Source of the DNA: DASRAU01 sp036005805
Lineage (GTDB): Bacteria; Acidobacteriota; Polarisedimenticolia; Gp22-AA2
DNA: 64,000 nt
Reading direction: 5' to 3'
Assembly (NCBI GenBank): GCA_036005805.1
Contig: DASYQE010000381.1
Coordinates: 1 to 64,000, forward strand
Shown: positions 8,610 through 17,000 of the stretch, piece by piece
Numbering within the stretch: position 1 is the stretch's first letter
How the letters are laid out: every line of letters begins with the position of its first letter
Notes under the pieces: model-generated
The model's database searches: none
Seen by the model: the letters and a program-made list of their open reading frames with translations, nothing else
Told to the model about the DNA's origin: nothing
Translations under genes and position numbers: made by a program

Positions 8610-8629
8610 CGGGCCGGTGTCCCGGCCCG
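8610..8629 (-). repeat. Short GC-rich hairpin after the FG-GAP terminator
   Basis: A perfect 8-base inverted repeat (8610-8617 and 8622-8629) with a 4-base loop lies just beyond the T run of the terminator at 8630-8667 and 38 bases before the anti-sigma start. It could be a backup terminator stem or a leader hairpin for the anti-sigma gene. Confidence 0.45.
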
Positions 8630-8667
8630 AAAAAAACCTCCCGGGGGCCTACTGGCAGCCCCCGGAG
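8630..8667 (-). terminator. Intrinsic terminator overlapping the end of the FG-GAP gene
   Basis: Inverted arms 8638-8648 and 8658-8667 form a near-perfect GC stem that contains the stop codon region. It is followed on the minus strand by seven T residues (A run at 8630-8636). It should end the FG-GAP transcript before the anti-sigma gene. Confidence 0.75.
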
Positions 8668-11204
8668 CTGGGGAAACCCGGCTTTCCGGAGGTTGAAAGC
8701 GAGTAGTTCCCGGCGACCCCGCCCGCGACCGACCGGATCAGGTAGAACCAGGCCTGCCCCACGGGAGGGGTGACCGGGTCGGGGAAGTTGGCGGTGTCGG
8801 TGTCGGGGATGTCGTTGGCGATGCAGGTCACCGGACCCAGGTTCACCGTCGTCGGGGTCTGGGTGACGCTCCCCACGTTCCCGCGGATGACGTCATAGAC
8901 GGCGCCCGGGACGATCCCCCAGCGCAGGTAGGTCGACTGGTGCCCGATGACGATGGCGCTCGCCAGCGGGTCGCCGAGAATCGACTGGTTGAGCAGGATG
9001 GTCACCGACTCGGTGTAATTGTCGGCCACGGCCAGGTCGGGCTTGCCGTCGGCGTTGAAGTCGCCGGCGGCCACCGCCAGGGGCAGGTCGCGGGTCCCGA
9101 AGTCCCCCGCCTTGGTGAAGTTGCCGAACCCGTCCCCCAGCAGGAAGGAGACGTCGTTGCCGTTGGCGTTGACCACGGCCGCGTCGAGCTTGCCGTCATT
9201 ATTGAGGTCCGCCAGCGACACCGCATTCGGCGATTCCCCCGCCACGCTGTCGATCGACGGGAACGAGAAGACCCCGCCGCCGTCTCCCAGAAGAGCGCTG
9301 ATGGTGCCCGAGGCGGAGTTGGCGACCACGAGATCCTGGTAGCCGTCGTTGTTCAGGTCGCCGCGCGCCATCTCGCGCGGACCGTTGCCGGTCGGGAAGG
9401 ACGAGGGGATGTCGCCGAACCCGCCGAACCCGTCGGAGAAGCCGATGTCCACCCAGTTGTTGGTCTGCGAGGAGAAGGCGATGTCGGCCAGGCTGTCGAA
9501 GTTGTACTGGCCGACCGCCACCCCCTGCGGGTCGGCGTCCACGAGCGTGCAGAGGGTCGGCCCGAAGGCGCTGGCCCCCACGCCGCCCGTGCCGCGCTTG
9601 GTGCACACGTGGTAGGAGATCTCGCAGACGAAGGCCACGTCGGTCTTGCCATCGCCGTTGATGTCGCCCGCCGAGATCGCCACCGGGCTGCTGCAGGGTG
9701 AGGTCGAGATGCCGTTGCTGGCGTTGAGGGTCCCCGACCCGTTGTTCTGCAGAACCGACATCGTGTTGGTGCCGGTCACGACGACGAGATCGGGCCAGGT
9801 GTCGTTGTTGTCGTCGAGGGCGACCAGCGCCTCGGGGGCGCTCACGTTCCCGGTGCTGATGTTCACCGGCGCGAGGAAGGTGCCCCCGCCGTTGCCCCGG
9901 GCGGTGATCACCCGGTCGTTCGCCTCGTCCGTCGTGGCGATGTCGGGCTTGCCGTCCTTGTTGAAGTCGGCGACCACGACCGACGTCGGGAACGAGCCGG
10001 AGCCGAGCGCGACCTTGTCGGCAATGATGAAGGCGCCGTTGGCGGTGGTCTCGAGGATCGACAGCGAGTTGCCGGTCAGGTTGCCGGTGACCACATCGAG
10101 GTTGCCGTCCTTGTTGAGGTCGGCGCTGGTCACGACCGTCGGCACCGGGCCGGTGGAGACCACGGTGGGCGCCGACCAGCTCGTGCCGCTGCCGTTGCCG
10201 GTCAAAACCGCCAGCTCGCCCGTGCCGGACACGTAGGACTGCGCGACCAGGAGGTCGGAGAAGCCGTCCTTGTTGATGTCGTCCACCCGGATCGCCCGCG
10301 GTCCGAACCCGCTCGAGAGGCTTAACGGAGTGTTGAAGCCGCCGCTGCCGTTGGCGATGTAGACCTTCACCGAGTCGGCGCCCCGCGCCGCCACGATGAG
10401 GTCGGGCTTGGTGTCGCCGTTCAGGTCGGCGGCGGTGGCGGACGCGGGCAGGCTGCCCGCGGCGAGAGTCAAGGTCAGGTTCAAGGCGAACCCTCCCGTT
10501 CCGTTCCCGCGCCAGATCTGCACGTTGTTCGAATCGGTGTTGACCACGGCCAGGTCGAGGATGTTGTCGGCGTTGAAGTCGGCCGTCAGGATGGCGTTCG
10601 GCGTCTGCCCGACGGTGAGGGTCGTCAGGTTGCCGAAGGTCCCCGTGCCGGTGCCGCGCAGGATCGAGACGGTGTCGTTGTTCGTGTTGGCGGTGGCGAC
10701 GTCGAGGTGCGTGTCGTTGTTCCAGTCTCCGACCGCCAGGCCGAAAGGACCGGCGCCGACGGGTGAGCCGATCTTCGCGCCGAAGACGCCGTGGCCGTTG
10801 CCGAGATTGACCGTGACGTTCTGGGTCAGGAAGTTCGCGGCCACCACGTCGGGGAAGCCGTCGTGGTTGACGTCCACGAAGACAAGGGCCGTCGGCTTGG
10901 ATCCTGCCACGAGGGTGCTGGTGCGCCGGAAGGTCCCGTCCCCGAATCCCTTCAACAGGCTGACGTAGTCCGAAAGCTCGTCCGCGCTCATCAAGTCCGT
11001 GACCCCGTCGCCGTCGAAATCGACCGCCAGGATCGACACGGGATGGTCTCCGACGTAGTAGTCGCGCCGGGACTTCATGTCGTACTGGGCGAAGGCGAGC
11101 GGAGAAACGAGGACGGACAGGAGCACCGCGGCGATCGCGGTGACGCTCCCCTGCAAACGGCGGCGCGGAAACTGGCGGCGCGTTCCGGACTTCTCAGAGC
11201 ACAT
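8649..11204 (-). CDS. Secreted FG-GAP/VCBS repeat protein, 14 propeller repeats
   Basis: The frame is open further upstream, but I chose ATG 11204 because it places a basic segment and a signal peptide (AIAAVLLSVLVSPLAFA) at the N-terminus; the product has about 851 residues. The mature protein holds 14 consecutive repeats of the D-x-(N/D)-x-D-(G/T)-x-x-D-(L/V) calcium-loop type, each followed by a GNG-x-G-x-F-like turn. That is enough for two seven-bladed beta-propellers of the integrin-alpha type. It ends in a small module with YDVIRG and Cys pairs. It is probably a cell-surface or secreted binding protein. No ribosome-binding site is obvious, so the exact start is uncertain. Confidence 0.8.
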   Translation of the reverse strand: MCSEKSGTRRQFPRRRLQGSVTAIAAVLLSVLVSPLAFAQYDMKSRRDYYVGDHPVSILAVDFDGDGVTDLMSADELSDYVSLLKGFGDGTFRRTSTLVAGSKPTALVFVDVNHDGFPDVVAANFLTQNVTVNLGNGHGVFGAKIGSPVGAGPFGLAVGDWNNDTHLDVATANTNNDTVSILRGTGTGTFGNLTTLTVGQTPNAILTADFNADNILDLAVVNTDSNNVQIWRGNGTGGFALNLTLTLAAGSLPASATAADLNGDTKPDLIVAARGADSVKVYIANGSGGFNTPLSLSSGFGPRAIRVDDINKDGFSDLLVAQSYVSGTGELAVLTGNGSGTSWSAPTVVSTGPVPTVVTSADLNKDGNLDVVTGNLTGNSLSILETTANGAFIIADKVALGSGSFPTSVVVADFNKDGKPDIATTDEANDRVITARGNGGGTFLAPVNISTGNVSAPEALVALDDNNDTWPDLVVVTGTNTMSVLQNNGSGTLNASNGISTSPCSSPVAISAGDINGDGKTDVAFVCEISYHVCTKRGTGGVGASAFGPTLCTLVDADPQGVAVGQYNFDSLADIAFSSQTNNWVDIGFSDGFGGFGDIPSSFPTGNGPREMARGDLNNDGYQDLVVANSASGTISALLGDGGGVFSFPSIDSVAGESPNAVSLADLNNDGKLDAAVVNANGNDVSFLLGDGFGNFTKAGDFGTRDLPLAVAAGDFNADGKPDLAVADNYTESVTILLNQSILGDPLASAIVIGHQSTYLRWGIVPGAVYDVIRGNVGSVTQTPTTVNLGPVTCIANDIPDTDTANFPDPVTPPVGQAWFYLIRSVAGGVAGNYSLSTSGKPGFPSSGGCQ

Positions 11205-11306
11205 GCGGCGACGAGACGAGCGAACGAAAGTGCCGAGCCAGACGGAACGGAACTTCGACGACCACTGCAACAGCCACATCGACGGCCACTGCGTTTCAGA
11301 ACCGAA

Positions 11307-11346
11307 CCCCGGTTCCACCCGGCCGCGAGGCCGAATGGAACCGGGG
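11307..11346 (-). terminator. Hairpin after the TSP3 protein gene, possible terminator
   Basis: A perfect 11-base inverted repeat (11307-11317 and 11336-11346) encloses a second small palindrome. It lies 27 bases after the stop of the gene at 11373-13145. There is no clean T run, so it may be a Rho-independent-like pause or an mRNA 3' end stabiliser instead. Confidence 0.4.
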
Positions 11347-11372
11347 TCGGAATCCGAAATCAACGACTCAGA

Positions 11373-13145
11373 CTAGCGGCTCACCGGGTACGACTCGACC
11401 GTCGACTGACGGACGAGCTCGATGAAGAAGCTCTGGCCGCTCTTGTGCTTCGGAACGATGAAGGAGTAGGACCCCGACCGACCGTCGCCGCAGGCCGTGC
11501 AGGCGATGACGGCGGCGTTCAGCTGGATCCGCTGGCCCTTCACGTAGCGCACGACGTTGAAGCCCACCACGTCCACCTCGGTCGTCGTCTGCCAGGTCAC
11601 GAGACCCGAGCCCTTGCCGGCCGCGTTGTGGAAGTCGATGTGCGCATTCACGACCTGCTGCACGCAGGCGCCCGGGTCCTGGTCCGGGTTCGGGATGTTC
11701 GGGCAGACGTCGCAGACGTCCCCGAAGCCATCACCGTCCGCATCACCCTGGCCGGCGTTCGGAATGTTCGCGCAGTTGTCGCAGGCATTGCCGAGGAGGT
11801 CCCCGTCGCTGTCGGCCTGGTTGGTGTTCGCCGCGGCCGGGCAGTTGTCGCAGAGGTTGCCGACGCCGTCGCCGTCGCCATCCGCCTGGTTCGAGTTGGC
11901 GAGGGCGGGGCAGTTGTCGCAGGCGTCACCGAAGCCGTCGAGGTCGCTGTCCATGCCGCTGTCCGCAACATTCGGGCAGGGGTCGCAGGCATCGCCGAAG
12001 GCGTCGCCGTCGGAGTTGGCCTGGTTGGCGTTCGCGAGAATCGGGCAGTTGTCGCAGGCGTCGCCGCGACCGTCGCTGTCCGTGTCTTCCTGGCCGCCGT
12101 TGGCCGTGTTCGGGCAGTTGTCGCAGGCATCGCCGCGCGTGTCGCCGTCGGCGTTGGCCTGGTTGGCGTTCGACACCGTCGGGCAGTTGTCCACCGGGTC
12201 CGCAATGCCGTCACCGTCCGTGTCCACCGTGCTGACGCTGGCGTGGGAGGAGACGTGACCGCTGGCCGCGCCACCGACCTGAAGCCCGAGGGCCAGGTAG
12301 GTGCAGTTGGTGCCGGTCGTGTCGAACGGCACCGTCGCGCTGCCGGACAGGCCGCTGAAGCTGCCGATCGGCGAGCCCCACGAACCGGTGGCGCTGGTGG
12401 TCGGCTGGCTGGCGCACGGGCCGACGATGGAGTAGAGGTTGTAGCCCTGGATCAGGCCGGTGCGCGAACCGCCGCCACTGGGGAACGCCGGGCAGGTGCC
12501 GGCGGCGTTGAGGGCGCAGTCGTCGTACGCGACCGCCGCGTCCCAGGAGAGGGCCACGTTGGCCGTGCCGTTGCCGTTGTTGGTGATCGTGTTGACGTGC
12601 GGCGACGGGATGTTGCCCGCCCCGAGCGCGGAGCCGATGCCGTTGACGACATCGAGACCCGGCTGGGACAGGTCATACATGAACTGCTGCAGCTGGCTCG
12701 ACCAACCCACCGCCTCGACGACGTAGCGGCCGGCGTGGGCCGACGTGCCCTCGCCCGAGCTCGACGTCACGATGGTGACGAGGACGCTGGAGCCGTCCGG
12801 ATCCGTGTTGGCCACCGGGCAGCCGGTCACGCCGACGTTGCCGAAGTTGCCGTTGATGGTCACCAGGCCGTCGTTGCCGCCGCCGGCCTCGGGCTGACAG
12901 AACTCGATGCCCGCGGTCGTCTGCGCGGTGCAGACGAACGCGCTCGACCCGTTGTTGATGGATGAGTCCCCGAGCTTGGACGCCCGGCCGGTCGCCGACG
13001 CCTCGGGCAGCCCGGTCAGGTAACCACCCAGCTGATGCCCAAAGGGGGTCGAATCCGGACACGACTGCGCCATGACTGCCGGCGCCGCCGCGAAGGCGAC
13101 CATCACCGCCGCCACGGCCACCATGGTTTTAAGGAACGTCTTCAT
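11373..13145 (-). CDS. Secreted thrombospondin type 3 repeat protein
   Basis: The start ATG 13145 follows AGGAGG by about 10 bases and gives a signal peptide (MVAVAAVMVAFAAAPAVMAQ); the upstream open frame is non-coding. The 590-residue product has three parts: an N-terminal domain of about 330 residues homologous to the protein at 5911-7128 (CQPEAG, GCP-x-N, NLYSIVGPC, WGSP); about eight Asp-rich thrombospondin type 3 repeats (patterns such as DSDGDAFGDACDPCPN) that bind calcium and form a stiff linker; and a C-terminal beta-sandwich-like module (GFNVVR...YSF). It probably displays or bridges at the cell surface. A consensus promoter lies upstream at 13299-13326. Confidence 0.82.
   Translation of the reverse strand: MKTFLKTMVAVAAVMVAFAAAPAVMAQSCPDSTPFGHQLGGYLTGLPEASATGRASKLGDSSINNGSSAFVCTAQTTAGIEFCQPEAGGGNDGLVTINGNFGNVGVTGCPVANTDPDGSSVLVTIVTSSSGEGTSAHAGRYVVEAVGWSSQLQQFMYDLSQPGLDVVNGIGSALGAGNIPSPHVNTITNNGNGTANVALSWDAAVAYDDCALNAAGTCPAFPSGGGSRTGLIQGYNLYSIVGPCASQPTTSATGSWGSPIGSFSGLSGSATVPFDTTGTNCTYLALGLQVGGAASGHVSSHASVSTVDTDGDGIADPVDNCPTVSNANQANADGDTRGDACDNCPNTANGGQEDTDSDGRGDACDNCPILANANQANSDGDAFGDACDPCPNVADSGMDSDLDGFGDACDNCPALANSNQADGDGDGVGNLCDNCPAAANTNQADSDGDLLGNACDNCANIPNAGQGDADGDGFGDVCDVCPNIPNPDQDPGACVQQVVNAHIDFHNAAGKGSGLVTWQTTTEVDVVGFNVVRYVKGQRIQLNAAVIACTACGDGRSGSYSFIVPKHKSGQSFFIELVRQSTVESYPVSR
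11690..12232 (-). repeat. Tandem coding repeats of the thrombospondin type 3 region
   Basis: About eight repeats of 36-75 bases encode Asp/Asn/Cys-rich calcium loops (D-x-D-x-D-G-x-G-D-x-CDNCP). Successive units differ in length and sequence, so this is an old protein repeat rather than a recent slippage array. Confidence 0.75.
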
Positions 13146-13298
13146 CAGATTCCCCCCTCCTGAAGAGTGGTTGGTTCCCTCTGGATCTCTTGACTGCTGG
13201 ACTCTCGGCCTGCTGACCCTGTGTTCGGCGATGTCGTGACCCTTGCGTTTCCGCCTATGGGGCCAGGACATAGATCACAGCCCTGCGCGAATGACCTC

Positions 13299-13326
13299 TA
13301 GATACCCCGATTTAGGACATTGTCAA
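13299..13326 (-). promoter_or_regulatory. Sigma70-like promoter, TTGACA-N16-TATCTA
   Basis: On the minus strand TTGACA (13326-13321) and TATCTA (13304-13299) are 16 bases apart, about 150 bases upstream of the TSP3 protein start. The promoter separates the sigma factor gene from the secreted-protein genes, which can therefore be transcribed on their own. Confidence 0.55.
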
Positions 13327-13381
13327 GAAAAAACACTCGGCTGAACTCTGGCGGATTCTATCGCGGTGATGACGATTTCGT

Positions 13382-14020
13382 TCAACGTTTCCGGCTCAAA
13401 ATCCGTTCCCGCAGCTTCTGGCGGGCCGACATGCAGTGCCGGCGCACGGTGATGGTGGAAAGCCGCAGGATGGCGCCGATCTCGTCCGTGGGCACTTCCT
13501 GCAGGTCCCTCAGGACAAAGACGATGCGTTCCTGGCGGGTCAGCCCGGCGAGGCACTCCTGCACCCGAGAGGCGAGCTGCCGCTCCTCGACCCGGGCCTG
13601 CACCGAGCCGCCGGCCGACCGGTCCAGCAACTGCGTCTGGATGGCCGGGTCGTCGATGGAAACCCCGGCGTGGCGCCGGTTTCGGCCCATCTGGTGGTAC
13701 ACGGAATGGATGGCGATGCGATAAAGCCATTTGAAGAAAATGCGTCCGGATTCGAACCGGGCGATGTGCTTGAACACCCGGACGAAGGCGTCCTGGCAGG
13801 CGTCCATGGCGTCGTCCCGCGACAGCCCCATGTGGATGCCGAGGGCGATGATGCGGCTCTCGTAGGTGTGCATCAGGTCCGCGAAGGCGTCCGGGTCCCC
13901 CGCCTTGGCGCGGTCGACCAGCCGGGTGATGGCCGGATCCTCGCTGCCCCCCTGGGGACCGGCCTCGTCAGCCACCGGCGCGGCCAGGGCATCCAGTGCG
14001 AGGGTCTCGGGGGTGTCCAT
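13382..14020 (-). CDS. ECF-type RNA polymerase sigma factor
   Basis: The protein has 212 residues. Region 2 is recognisable (FADLMHTYESRIIALGIHMGLSRDDAMDACQDAFVRVFKH, aligned with the usual QDvFvrv helix). Region 4 follows (LTRQERIVFVLRDLQEVPTDEIGAIL, then a helix-turn-helix with TVRRH and RQKLRERI). The first about 35 residues are a nonconserved acidic leader. It directs RNA polymerase to a specific promoter set, probably in response to an envelope signal. It starts 11 bases after the C25 peptidase stop, so the two are co-transcribed. The probable anti-sigma factor is at 7996-8571. I cannot assign an ECF group. Confidence 0.9.
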   Translation of the reverse strand: MDTPETLALDALAAPVADEAGPQGGSEDPAITRLVDRAKAGDPDAFADLMHTYESRIIALGIHMGLSRDDAMDACQDAFVRVFKHIARFESGRIFFKWLYRIAIHSVYHQMGRNRRHAGVSIDDPAIQTQLLDRSAGGSVQARVEERQLASRVQECLAGLTRQERIVFVLRDLQEVPTDEIGAILRLSTITVRRHCMSARQKLRERILSRKR

Positions 14021-14031
14021 GTCGTCGCGCC

Positions 14032-17000
14032 TCAGAAGGGGCTGAGGTTGCCGCGGTTGTCCACCGCCAGCACGCTGATGAACTTCGTTCCGGCGGGCAA
14101 AGACACCAGGTCCACCGAGGTGGCGGTGACGTTGTCCATGAAGAGGGTGGACGGTCCGAGCCCGGCGCGCGACACCGGCGCCGAGGTGACGTGCACCTGG
14201 TAATGATCGATGAGCGTGGGCAGTCCCTGCACGTCGGTCGTCACCGGCAGCCAGGAGAGGTGCACGGCCGAAGCCGGCATGGTCACGTCGAGGCTGCCGA
14301 CGCCGTTCGGCAGGTCACGGCCGGCGCCCGAGACCAGGCCGTTGGAGTCCACGGCGGTCACCACGTAATAGGCGTTTCCCGCCAGGGTGTAGCCGCCGGT
14401 GTGCGTCCAGGTCGCCGGCGTGCCGCTGTTGATCACCGCGAAGGGGGCGGCGGGGTTGATGGTGAAGTTCGGGGTGGTGCCGCGGTAGACCCGGTACCCC
14501 ACCACGTAGGTCGGACGGCCGTAGATGTCCACCGCGGGCCGGGTCCAGGTGAGGACGAGATCCGAGCCGGATCGATTGACCGTCAAATCGTCGATGGCCC
14601 GCGGCGGCGCGATCCCCTCGAACAGGTGCGGGACCTCGGACACCTCGGCGGTGCGGGCGCTCTCGATGTCGGACGTGTTGGTGGCCGTGAGGCTCACGTA
14701 ATAGCGCGTCCCGGTCTGCAGGCCGAAGAGCGAAAGCCCGGTGGCCGTCGCGGCCGCCGTGACGGTCGCGGTCGGCGCCCCGGCCGTGATGCCGTAGCGT
14801 ACCGTATACCTCTTGATGTCGGTCTCGGGATTCTTGTTCCAGGAGACATCCAGCCGTCCCCCGGTGCCCGCGTCGCGCACCACCAGCCCGGTCGGAACAC
14901 TCGGCGGGTTCGGGTTGATCGGCCGCGCCGTGACGCAGTCGGGTCCAGCGTCGCAGTCGCTGTTGAAGTTGGAGTTCGCGCCCTCGAACCCGTCGGCGTC
15001 CACCGACACCGCGAAGTAGTAATAGCGGCTGGCGTTGATGACCGTGGAGTCGATGCAGGAGTTCGCCCCGGCCGGCGTGCAGGCGATCGCCGTGGAGGCG
15101 GCGCCCGGCGTGCCGGTGGCGCGGTACAGGCGGGTGGAGGCGGCCGGCGTCCCCGGGGGCGTCCACGACAGGGTCACCTGGCCGTTCCCCGCCTGCGCCT
15201 GCAGCGCGGTCGGCGGCGCGGGAGCCGGCGTGGCGATGCGGCTCGCGGGGTCGCCGAGGAACGTGTACCCCTGCAAGTCCACGATCGAGCCCTGCTGCCA
15301 GAGGGCGGTCCGCATCGGCAGCGCCGCCTCGCCGAGCACCGTCTCGCGATCGGGTCCGAACAGCGACAGGAACGTGTCGTCCGAGACCACCGAGCCGACG
15401 AAGGCGTTCGACAGGCCGCTGGGCGCGAGCGCGGCGATGGCGCCGCCGGCCGGGTTGTTCACCATCCCCTCCCCCAGCGAGCCGGTCCCGACCAGGTAGT
15501 GGAAGCCGCCGGAGAGGCAGTTGACGTTCACCATGAACGGCAGGCGCAGGCCGTTGGTCAGCGCCACGGCGTCGCTGGTCGTGAAGAAGGCGTCGAGCCC
15601 CCACTGCTCGAAGTTGCCGTGGCCGACGAAGGTGAGCACCGCCGCGCCCGACTGCAGCTCGGAGAGGAGCGTGGTCTTGAAGCCGGCGGCGTCGGCCGCG
15701 TTCCACGGCGGGTTGTCGAAGTAGAGCTGCGGCGACGGGTGACTGTACGGCGCCTGGCTGAAGAAGTCGGTGGTCAGGTCGTTGTTCACCGCCTCGAAGT
15801 CGTCCGACTCGCCGGTGAACTTCCCGTCGCCGGCGGTCAGGATGGCGCGCCCTTTCCACGTCCCGGACGGTGGCGTGGTCTCGAACTGGCGGATCTTGTC
15901 GAACACCGCGGCCGAGGCGGCGACGCTGCGCGTCGAGATGCGTCCCAGGTGCAGGTCGGGGATCTGGTCGGACCCCGAGACGGAGGCCAGCCAGTTGTCG
16001 CTGCTGTAGTAGCCGATGATGCTCGCCGCCTGGAAGAGGATCGGCGTCGGCACCTGGTCGACCCAGTCGGCGCGCTGCATGACGTTCTTGAAGTCGGGGG
16101 TGGCGTCCCCGACCAGCAGCGCGAACGACGGCGGCGCCTCCAGCCCGGACGCCCCGCGCCAGTTCGCGAAGGCGTAGGCGAGGAAGCTCCGCACGGCGTT
16201 GGCGTCGCGGCGCCCGAAGGAGAACTCGTCGTACACCTGGTCGATGAAGACGACGCGGGAGTGGAGCCCCTGGGTCGCGAGCCTATGGCCCAGGAGCAGG
16301 TCGAGCGATCCTCCGGGGGCCGGATCGATCGTCTGCGTCGTGCCGATGACGATGAAGTCGGCCTGCTGTCCCGCGATCTTCAGCACCGGGTCCGCCGCCT
16401 GGGTCATCGCGTCCGGCAGGAGCGCGCCTGAGGGCCCGACGACGGCGAAGGTCCGGGTCGCGGGGGCCGAAGCGTCGAGCGCCGCCTCGAAGGTCCAGGC
16501 GGACGTCGGCGCGCCCGACGGCGTGGCGCCGGTCAGCGCGACGGCATCGGCTTCGCCGTTGCCCGCCACCGTCCTGCCGACCTCGAGGATGCGCGGCGCG
16601 GTGGCGCCGAGCCCGCCGACCTGGTAGCGGCCGTTCTGGTTCGGCACCGTGAAGAGGAGCACGTCGCCCGTCGCCGTGAAGGTGCGCCGGTACTTCACCT
16701 TGAACCAGTCGGGGTACTGGCGGTCCACGCTGATTCCCGCGTCGGTCACCGCCAGGGCGTGCACCGTGAGCGGGTTGCTCACCGACGCGCGCGGCACCGA
16801 GAAGGTGTGCTCGTTCATGGTCTCGTCGTCCCAGGTGTACTCCGAGGCGTTGACGGTGTCGGAGTTGAGCCAGACGCGCGTCCGGTGGTCGGGGGCCGCC
16901 GCCAGGGACGAGCCGCCGCGCAGCCGCGCCGTCACCGTGACCGGCACGGCGGCCGGGGCCAGCCCGGGCAGCGCCAGCGACAGGTCGCGCTGCGCCTGGG

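Noticed and set aside
8649..11363. The longest frame of the FG-GAP protein, starting at 11363
   Set aside because: The first 53 codons read through an intergenic hairpin and lack a signal peptide; the ATG at 11204 puts one at the N-terminus.
10791..12965. A plus-strand open frame of 724 codons across the FG-GAP and TSP3 genes
   Set aside because: Its Val/Ala/Arg repeats are the antisense reading of the Asp-rich calcium repeats.
13996..16431. A plus-strand open frame of 811 codons opposite the C25 peptidase
   Set aside because: Arg-rich, no motif; the minus strand carries intact catalytic residues and FnIII domains.
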